Assembly: GCA_050010595.1 (NCBI GenBank)
Contig: JBEKKS010000003.1
Span: 186,001-250,000 of the forward strand
Source: Palsa-513 sp050010595
GTDB lineage: Bacteria; Actinomycetota; Thermoleophilia; Solirubrobacterales; Solirubrobacteraceae
Length of the DNA stretch: 64,000 nucleotides
Direction: 5' to 3'
The translations under genes were made by a program, and so were the position numbers. How positions within the stretch are numbered: position 1 is the first letter of the stretch; each line of letters opens with the position of its first letter. The notes beneath the pieces are model-generated. The model worked only from the letters and a program-made list of their open reading frames with translations, searched no databases and was not told the DNA's origin. This document shows positions 58,313 through 64,000 of this stretch, one piece after another.

Positions 58313-60076
58313 GTGGACTGCCGCGGGTGGATCGGACATGTGATCGTGTGTGGGCTGCCCGACCTCGCGCTGCGAACCGTCGAGCAGCTGCACGAAGCCG
58401 GTGCGCGGGTCGTCGTTCTGCACGACGGGCGCGACGAGCGCTTCGCTCGCATCGTGAGGGAGTGGGAGATCCCCGTCGTCTCGCGCGGAGCTCACCACGC
58501 AGGGCCACTGCTCGAGGCCGGGCTCGAGGGCGCGGCCGCCGTGGTCTGCGCTGAGGAGAGCGACCTGCGCACGCTCGAGACGGTGCTGCTCGTGCGCGAG
58601 CTGCGACCCGACGTACGAGTCGTCGCGCACATCGACAACCCGGCCGTCGCGCGGGCCGTCGAGGAGGTCACCGGGGTGGGCAGCGTGCTCGACATTGCGG
58701 CGCTGTTCGCGCCGTCGGTCGTCGAGGCGTGCCTCGAGCGACGCGCGCACGAGATCGCCATCGGGAGCGAGCGGTTCCTCACCGTCGAGGCGATCGCGCC
58801 ACGCGACGGGACGCTGCGCGAGCTCTACGGGAGCCTCGTCCCACTCGGTGTCGCGGGTGATGCGGCCGAGCCCGTCCTCTGTCCCGGACGCGACGAGCGC
58901 GTGACGGAAGGCGACCGCATCACGTTGCTCGGAACACGCGAGCAGTTCGGCGAAGCCGGTGTGCGCGTGCGAGCCGCGAACCAGCGCGAGGGGCGCGGAG
59001 CGAGGCGCGCGTCGGTCGCGAGACTGCGCCGCTTCGGCGCGGTCGTCGCGCGGGAGAGCGACCGGGCACTGCGCATCGCGATCGGGCTCGCACTGGCGCT
59101 CGCCGCCGCCTCGACGCTCGTGCTGCACCTCGCCTACCGCACGACCAACGGCGGTCACCTCGGGGTCCTCAACGCGCTCTACTTCACCGTCGAGACAGTC
59201 TCGACCGTTGGCTTCGGCGACTACTCGTTCGGGGCACAGGACACCGGGATGCGGATCTTCGGGATCGTCCTGATAATCGCCGGCTCGAGCCTCGTCGCGG
59301 CGACCGTCGCACTCGTCACCAACATGCTCGTCAGCCGGAGGATCGAGCGATCGCTCGGGCACGGGCAGATCCCCGGGATGGAAGGGCACGTCGTGCTCGT
59401 CGGGCTCGGAGCCGTCGGGCTGCGCGTGCTCGGCGGCATCGTCGCAAGCGGGCGCGAGGCCGTGGTGGTCGAGCGCTCGGAGGGCAACCGCTACCTCAGC
59501 GAGGTCCGCAGGCTCGGGGTGCCGCTCGTCCTCGCCGACGGCGCGCTCGGATCGACGCTCGAGTCGATCGGGCTCGCACGCGCGGCCGCTGTCGCGATCA
59601 TGACCTCCGACGACCTCGCGAACATCGAGATCGGCATCGCCGTGCGCGACCGGTTGGGCGAGCGCTGGGAGGAGGTGCCTGTGGTCCTGCGCGTCTTCGA
59701 CCGCGGCCTCGGACACCGCCTCGAGCAGAGCTTCGGGTTCAGGCACGTGTGGTCAACCGCGGCAATCGCGGCACCCTGGCTCGTCGGCGCGGTGCTCGGC
59801 ATGGACGTGCTCTACAGCTTCTACGTCGGCAACCACCCGTTCCTGGTGGCGCGCCTCGCAGTCGCAGACGGAGGCGGGCTCGATGGCGTGGCGATGGCCG
59901 ACCTCTCGGCGTCTATCCGCGTCGTGGCGATCGCGCGCGCGGCGCGCGGAGGCGAGCTCGAGCACCCACCGCGGCGGGACACGCGACTGCGCGCCGGCGA
60001 TGCCGCATTCATCGCCGGGCCCTACGAGCAGCTGCTCGACGTGCTCCGGCGCGAACGAGCCGGAGCCGGCGGCTAA
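58313..60076 (+). CDS. Potassium channel with RCK domains on both sides of the pore
   Basis: 587 residues. An N-terminal TrkA-N/RCK (GHVIVCGLPDLALRTVEQLH ... DLRTLETVLLVRELRPDVRV) with TrkA-C (~150-225), then two helices around a K+ selectivity filter (VETVSTVGFGDYSFG), then a second RCK (GHVVLVGLGAVGLRVLGGIV) and TrkA-C. It resembles the CastorPollux/GsuK-like group where RCKs gate the channel. The N-terminal RCK before the pore is unusual compared with MthK-type channels. The ligand is unknown; nucleotide or Ca2+ are candidates. Confidence 0.88.
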   Translation: MDCRGWIGHVIVCGLPDLALRTVEQLHEAGARVVVLHDGRDERFARIVREWEIPVVSRGAHHAGPLLEAGLEGAAAVVCAEESDLRTLETVLLVRELRPDVRVVAHIDNPAVARAVEEVTGVGSVLDIAALFAPSVVEACLERRAHEIAIGSERFLTVEAIAPRDGTLRELYGSLVPLGVAGDAAEPVLCPGRDERVTEGDRITLLGTREQFGEAGVRVRAANQREGRGARRASVARLRRFGAVVARESDRALRIAIGLALALAAASTLVLHLAYRTTNGGHLGVLNALYFTVETVSTVGFGDYSFGAQDTGMRIFGIVLIIAGSSLVAATVALVTNMLVSRRIERSLGHGQIPGMEGHVVLVGLGAVGLRVLGGIVASGREAVVVERSEGNRYLSEVRRLGVPLVLADGALGSTLESIGLARAAAVAIMTSDDLANIEIGIAVRDRLGERWEEVPVVLRVFDRGLGHRLEQSFGFRHVWSTAAIAAPWLVGAVLGMDVLYSFYVGNHPFLVARLAVADGGGLDGVAMADLSASIRVVAIARAARGGELEHPPRRDTRLRAGDAAFIAGPYEQLLDVLRRERAGAGG

Positions 60077-60117
60077 GAGCCTGCAAAACGGCCGCGACCT
60101 CTACACTTGCCAGCTCT

Positions 60118-60191
<74 letters not shown>

Positions 60192-60250
60192 TGAAAGAGC
60201 CAGCAAATCCGGGCCTTTCTGGGGTTAGGGAACGGGACAAAACCTAAAGG

Positions 60251-61475
60251 GTGTCCCGAATGTGTCCCGAGATCGTTCAGAATCGCCCTGTGCCTTCGGT
60301 TTCCAGGCGCCCGTCGGGACATGTTTTTCGCGTCGAGAGAGCGCGCGGGCCGGTCTGGTACGCGAAGTACCGGCTGCCAGATGGGCGCCAGCTGCAGAGG
60401 AGGTTGGGGCCCGCGTGGACCGGCCGTGGCCGCCCGCCGGCCGACCATTTCACGAAGCGGACCGCCGAGGATTGGCTGCGCGACACGCTCGACGAGGCGC
60501 GCCGCGGGACGCTCGTGGGGATGGTCCGGACGGGCGCGACCTTCGAGGACGCGGCGGCCGAGTTCATTCGCTACTGCGAGCACGACCGGGCTTTGAAGCC
60601 CTCGACGCTCCGCGGCTATCGCTCAGTGATCGACGCGTATCTCGTGCCCGAGTTCGGCGAGCGCCGGCTCGAGGCGATCACGAGCGCCGAGGTCGAAGCG
60701 TGGCGCGCCTCGCTGATCGAGGGGCGCAGCGGCAAGCCGCTGACGAGCACGAAGCGCAACCGCTTGCTCGTGCTGCTGCACGGGGTGTTCCGCCGAGCGG
60801 TCAAGGTCTGGGGGCTGCCGGTGAACCCGGTCAGCGGGATCGAGCGCCAGCGCGTGCGTAGCAGCGGCGACATCGAGGTCTTCAGCACGGAGGAGGTCTG
60901 GGCGCTCGTCCGCGCCGCCGCCTCCGAGCAGGACGGCGCGATCTACCTGACCGCGGCGTTCACGGGGCTGCGTCGCGGCGAGCTGATCGCTGCGCTGGCG
61001 CGACGTCGATTTCGCCGGCCAGGTTCTGCGGGTCCGCGCGAGCTACGCCGGCGCCCAGCTGACGAGCCCGAAGTCGGGCAAGGTCCGTTCGGTGCCGCTC
61101 GCACCACCGGTCGCACAGGCGCTCGCGCGACTCGGCGAGCGCCAGATCGCGACCGGCGACGACGACCTGGTCTTCCTCGGCGACGCCGGCAGCTACCTCG
61201 ACGGCTCGGCGCTGCGACGCCGCTACATCGAAGCGCTCGAGCGAGCGGGTCTGCGCCAGCTTCGCTTTCATGACCTGCGCCACACGTTTGGCACGCGGAT
61301 GATCTCCCACGCCGACATCCGTCGCGTGCAGGAGTGGATGGGCCACGCCGACGTGCAGACGACGATGAAGTACCTCCACTACGCGCCGCGCGGGGATGAG
61401 GCGGCGCTGGTGGCTGAGGCGTTTGGGACGGGGACGCCCGGCGAGAGCCAACCGCCGAGCGCCGCCCTCTCGTAG
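60251..61475 (+). pseudogene. int: Tyrosine recombinase/integrase, frameshifted
   Basis: Residues ~1-60 are an arm-binding domain, ~90-190 a SAM-like core-binding domain (TFEDAAAEFIRYCEHDRALK, STLRGYRSVIDAYLVPEFGE), then the catalytic domain begins (TAAFTGLRRGELIA with the first Arg). Near 60990-61000 the frame shifts; the continuation in the +1/-2 frame reads LRWRDVDFAGQVLRVRAS to LRFHDLRHTFGTRM (His-x-x-Arg), GHADVQTTMKYLHY (His and Tyr). All catalytic residues exist but in two frames, so the enzyme is inactive unless frameshifting or a sequence error is involved. GTG at 60251 or ATG at 60260. Confidence 0.88.
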
Positions 61476-61482
61476 TTAGAAG

Positions 61483-61503
61483 ATGTCGGCCCCGGGCCGA
61501 CAT
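61483..61503. other. 21-base perfect palindrome after int
   Basis: ATGTCGGCCC-C-GGGCCGACAT, ten perfect pairs around one central base, eight bases after the int stop. As RNA it would need a larger loop; as DNA it is a symmetric protein-binding site or recombination-related site. Confidence 0.7.
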
Positions 61504-61531
61504 GGATGCCAAACCAGCGAAGGGCGGGGCG

Positions 61532-61590
61532 GATGTCAAGCGCGCCAACGAGGCTGCGTCAGGACGCGCGGTCAGGGCGCGCTTGACATC
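61532..61590. other. 15-bp perfect inverted repeat with nested hairpin
   Basis: GATGTCAAGCGCGCC (61532-61546) is exactly complementary to 61576-61590. The 29-base interior contains a second hairpin, GCGTC-ag-GACGC. The right arm includes TTGACA (61583-61588). It lies between int and the terminator at 61597 and has no reading frame. Confidence 0.75.
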
Positions 61591-61596
61591 TGTCAC

Positions 61597-61619
61597 GGCC
61601 GGAGCTACCGGCCCTTTTT
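61597..61619 (+). terminator. Rho-independent terminator
   Basis: GGCCGG-agcta-CCGGCC (61597-61613) followed by C and five Ts. It is the only classical T-tailed terminator in the window and separates int and the dyads from the AbiE-like operon. Confidence 0.85.
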
Positions 61620-61621
61620 CC

Positions 61622-61650
61622 TTCCAAACCAGCTTTTCTCCTGGTACAGT
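61622..61650 (+). promoter_or_regulatory. Candidate promoter of the AbiE-like operon
   Basis: TTCCAA (61622-61627), 17 bases, TACAGT (61645-61650), in an AT-rich stretch directly after the terminator and 10 bases before the ATG at 61661. The transcript would be nearly leaderless. Confidence 0.45.
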
Positions 61651-61660
61651 AGAAAATGCG

Positions 61661-62752
61661 ATGCAGGCAGAAAAAAGCGTCTTGCGCATCTTGAGCTCGG
61701 CACTCGACGGAGCGACGGTCCGGACCCCACATACGGACGGCGAAGCCGATCTCGTCGTCGAGACGCGCGACGGACAACAGATCGCGATCCAAGCCAGGTG
61801 GGCTGGCGAGGGCTGGCCCGATGACGTCCGTCGCGCAGCTCGCGATCTCCCCCAACCCTGGCCGGCGAACCTCGTGCTGTTAGCCCGCCGGCTGTCGCCA
61901 GGCGCGATCGCGTGGCTACGCGAACGCGACGCCAACTGGGCGGACGAGGCAGGTCAGGCCCGGATCCTTGGCCCAGGCGGGTTGCTCGTGATTCGTGATC
62001 CGGCGCGGCAGACAACCGGTAGCGTCTCCACGCGTGCGTTCTCATGGTCGCCGTCGGCACTATCGATCGCCGAGGTGATCCTCGCGCGCGCCGATGAGCC
62101 GCTGCGGAGCGCCGAGCTCGCGCGCGTGTCTGGTTGGTCGACGGCCCAAGCCGCGAAGGTCCTCGTCGCGTTCGACGCAGAGCGCTGGACGATCAAGCGC
62201 GGCCCTGCTCGTGGTCGGCACGCGTATCGCGAGATCGTCGACGCTGACACCCTGCTTGCCGCGTGGTCCGCAGCGCTCGCTGCCCAACCGCGCGAGGTCC
62301 GGGTCGCGCACCGCGCCGGCGGCGACGCGATGACGCTTCTCCGGGGCGAGCTGAGCTCGGCGCTTGACCGCGAGGTGACCTGGGCCGCGAGCGGTTGGGC
62401 TGGCCTGGAGCTCGCCGCGCCCTTTGCAACCGTCACACCGAGCCTCCACATCTACGTCGCCGACGAGGACTTCGCTGGGCCGCTCTCGGCGGCGATCAAA
62501 GCGGGCGGACTGCGCGAGGTGGGCGACGGCGGACGCGTCACCTTCTGGCGCGCCGACCGCCGCACTCTCGGCCTTGCCAGCGAGCATCACGGTTTGCCGG
62601 TCGTCAGTGCTCCACGGCTCTACGCCGATCTCTCGTCGTTCGACGCCCGTGGCCAAGACGCCGCCGACCATGTGAAGGCCGAGCTGATCGATCCGCTGCA
62701 CCCAGCGTCGCGCGAAATGACGCCGACGGCCAAGCCGGCGGAGTGGGAATGA
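61661..62752 (+). CDS. AbiEi-like type IV antitoxin/transcriptional regulator
   Basis: 363 residues. N-terminal ~120: a nuclease-fold-like region (GEADLVVETRDGQQIAIQAR, LSPGAIAWLRERDANWADEA then GQARIL) as in AbiEi_2-type proteins. Residues ~125-200: winged helix (LSIAEVILARADEPLRSAEL, ARVSGWSTAQAAKVLVAFDA, GRHAYREIVD). The remainder is an alpha/beta domain typical of AbiEi C-termini. AbiEi antitoxins repress their promoter and block AbiEii nucleotidyltransferase toxicity. The ATG at 61661 follows the AT-rich promoter. Its stop overlaps the next gene (ATGA). Family call is by pattern, not search. Confidence 0.75.
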   Translation: MQAEKSVLRILSSALDGATVRTPHTDGEADLVVETRDGQQIAIQARWAGEGWPDDVRRAARDLPQPWPANLVLLARRLSPGAIAWLRERDANWADEAGQARILGPGGLLVIRDPARQTTGSVSTRAFSWSPSALSIAEVILARADEPLRSAELARVSGWSTAQAAKVLVAFDAERWTIKRGPARGRHAYREIVDADTLLAAWSAALAAQPREVRVAHRAGGDAMTLLRGELSSALDREVTWAASGWAGLELAAPFATVTPSLHIYVADEDFAGPLSAAIKAGGLREVGDGGRVTFWRADRRTLGLASEHHGLPVVSAPRLYADLSSFDARGQDAADHVKAELIDPLHPASREMTPTAKPAEWE

Positions 62753-63588
62753 CAGACGACGCGCGGTCAGCGCAAACGCGAGCGCGAGCCGAAGCCGCAC
62801 TTGTCCGGCTGCTGTACGAACTACGCGACGACGAAGCGGCCCTGATCGTCCTCGGCGGACTCGTCCCTTACGTCCTCACGAAGAACACGGGGAGCCAGAT
62901 TCCGGCGCATCTCGGTACCACTGATGTCGACGTTCTGCTGATCACGCAGGTCAACCCCGACGTCAAGCTTGGAAGCGTCGAGCTTGCGCTCGAGCGTCTG
63001 AAGTTCGAGCCCGACCCGCGGCAGGACGGATGGCGTTGGCGAGGCGTGATTGACGACGCGCCAGTACTGATCGAGTTTCTCTGCGATCTCGACGACTACC
63101 GCGAGGGCGAGATCATCCGCCCGACTGGCTGCGAGCGCCTAGCCGCGGCCAATCTCCGCGGAACCGGCTACGTAGCACGGGATTACGAACGGCAGGAGCT
63201 ACATGGGCGCCTGGGCGACGGGACCGAGGTCACGGTTCAGGCGCGGTTCGCCGGTCTCCAGGGGTACCTGCTGTCGAAATGCGTGACCGCACGCAGCCGT
63301 GGGGCGGATAAGGATTACTACGACTTCGTCTACGTGCTCAGCTACAACAGAGCCGGTGGTCCCGAGCAGGCGGCACGAACGCTTCGCAGCGGCCAGTTCG
63401 CTGACGACCTCGCATCACTTCGAAGCACCTTCCTCGAGCTGCGCGAACGCTTCAAGGCACTGGGCGATGCCGGTCCGAGCGGTTACGCCGCACAGGCGTC
63501 GCAGGTGGACCTTGAGGCGAGCAATGCACAGCTGCGCGCGGACGCCGTCGACGTTGTCCAGCGCTTTATCGACGAACTCGACGTCTGA
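62749..63588 (+). CDS. AbiEii-like nucleotidyltransferase (putative toxin)
   Basis: 279 residues. The DNA-polymerase-beta-type core is seen as ALIVLGGLVPYVLTKNTG and GTTDVDVLLITQV (GG then D-x-D), with IDDAPVLIEFLCDLDDYREG as the third acidic strand; a lysine-rich stretch SKCVTARSRGADKDYYDFVY matches AbiEii/AbiGii toxins. Such toxins add nucleotides to tRNA or otherwise stop growth during phage infection. Translationally coupled to the AbiEi-like gene. Followed by a 7-bp hairpin. Confidence 0.75.
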   Translation: MTDDARSAQTRARAEAALVRLLYELRDDEAALIVLGGLVPYVLTKNTGSQIPAHLGTTDVDVLLITQVNPDVKLGSVELALERLKFEPDPRQDGWRWRGVIDDAPVLIEFLCDLDDYREGEIIRPTGCERLAAANLRGTGYVARDYERQELHGRLGDGTEVTVQARFAGLQGYLLSKCVTARSRGADKDYYDFVYVLSYNRAGGPEQAARTLRSGQFADDLASLRSTFLELRERFKALGDAGPSGYAAQASQVDLEASNAQLRADAVDVVQRFIDELDV

Positions 63589-63598
63589 CGGCTCGGCT

Positions 63599-63617
63599 GC
63601 TCGGGGGAAGCCCGAGC
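63599..63617 (+). terminator. Short hairpin after the AbiE-like operon
   Basis: GCTCGGG (63599-63605), five-base loop, CCCGAGC (63611-63617), eleven bases after the stop at 63588. No T-run. Confidence 0.5.
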
Positions 63618-63629
63618 GTCCTGCGCGGC

Positions 63630-63675
63630 GAGATAGTGATCGTTTCACGCAGGAGATAGTGATCGTCTCACGCAG
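63630..63675. repeat. 23-bp tandem direct repeat
   Basis: Two adjacent copies (63630-63652, 63653-63675) of a unit GAGATAGTGATCG-t/c-TCACGCAG with core differences at a single base. A shorter echo (AATAGTG) follows at 63680. Multiple short terminal repeats of this kind occur at ends of some insertion elements, but no transposase is visible here. Confidence 0.8.
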
Positions 63676-63850
63676 CCGAATAGTGCCCTCTTTCGCGCGG
63701 CAACGTCGTAGTCGCCTCGCGTCGCCTCGATGTTCGCTACCGATCCGCGCACGCCAGTCGCCCTGCTTGACCAGCTCGAATCTGGTGCTGAAACACTGCG
63801 ACCTGGTCGTGGCCGGGCGTGAAGAGGTGGAAGGCACGGAGCCGGAAGCG

Positions 63851-64000
63851 CTACCTCTGCTCGAACGGGGCGGCCGCCGCGGTCCTGCGAGCCGTCGTCA
63901 GCAGCTTCTCGAGCAGCGCAGCTCCATCACCACGCCGCAGCCGGAATTGAGTTGCGAACGGTGCGACGTGCTCGGCTACCGACGACGGCGAGTCGTATCC
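63851..64000 (-). CDS. C-terminal end of an unknown protein (cut by window edge)
   Basis: Fifty codons are open on the minus strand from the edge to TAG at 63851-63853: GYDSPSSVAEHVAPFATQFR then LRRGDGAALLEKLLTTAR. Composition looks coding. Family not recognised; it may be part of the integrated element. Confidence 0.4.
   Translation of the reverse strand, partial: GYDSPSSVAEHVAPFATQFRLRRGDGAALLEKLLTTARRTAAAAPFEQR

Noticed and set aside
58088..59746. 552-codon minus-strand frame opposite the potassium channel
   Set aside because: Shadow; the plus frame has the selectivity filter and Rossmann motifs.
63630..63675. Start of a CRISPR array
   Set aside because: Only two adjacent units with no spacers and no cas genes.
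60192..64000. Direct repeat of the tRNA-Arg 3' end marking the right end of the element
   Set aside because: I looked for the T-arm/acceptor sequence and found only a short CGAATCT match near 63778, which is not a repeat.

Overview
The window is a 64 kb piece of a high-GC bacterial chromosome. Dense minus- and plus-strand genes with 4-bp start/stop overlaps, frequent GTG starts, a Ku/LigD repair pair, SigB/SigF-type partner-switching genes, DUF2795, YCII, UBP-zinc-finger and HhH-GPD families suggest an actinobacterium. The mix (many short stress proteins, arylsulfotransferase lipoprotein, MFS with a basic C-terminal tail) fits the Thermoleophilia/Solirubrobacterales better than mycobacteria or streptomycetes. 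That placement is inference; no rRNA is present.

Layout. 0-8.7 kb: truncated thioredoxin-reductase-like gene with UBP zinc finger, YoaK, methylmalonate-semialdehyde dehydrogenase, ECF sigma/anti-sigma pair, secreted beta-propeller, DHA2 exporter, HhH-GPD protein. 8.7-16.8 kb: ligD-ku (NHEJ), a decayed DUF899 gene, an ArsR-SRPBCC-YCII-TfoX operon, dCTP-deaminase-like protein, GalT-like protein, TatA. 17-33 kb: a general-stress block with two SigB/SigF-type sigma factors, two HATPase anti-sigma factors, a SpoIIE phosphatase, a STAS antagonist and many small stress or membrane proteins. Six of its genes carry the same GTTT-N14..16-GGGTAG/T type promoter, so this block appears to contain both the regulator and part of its regulon. 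33-41.4 kb: flippase-like protein, arylsulfotransferase lipoprotein overlapping a Tat sulfatase tail to tail, and a GT39/GtrA/GT2 envelope glycosylation set. 41.4-56.3 kb: two tRNA-Ser genes, then a molybdenum block: YdeP-type oxidoreductase, fdhD, MOSC protein, mobA, a moaD-moaE fusion, moaC, mogA, a Mop/TOBE regulator and modABC with a secreted ferritin-like protein. A MarR/DHA2 pair and an APC permease interrupt it. 56.3-60.1 kb: COG4705 membrane protein, PPK2, zinc ribbon, RCK-channel-RCK potassium channel.

60.1-64 kb is an integrated element: tRNA-Arg(ACG), a tyrosine integrase broken by a frameshift, a chain of three perfect dyads ending in a rho-independent terminator, and a two-gene AbiEi/AbiEii-like (type IV toxin-antitoxin, phage defence) operon. 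The element probably continues past the right edge.

Decay is visible at four places: DUF899 remnant, sugar-porter remnant upstream of aldose epimerase, DHA2 exporter remnant after the GT2 gene, and the integrase.
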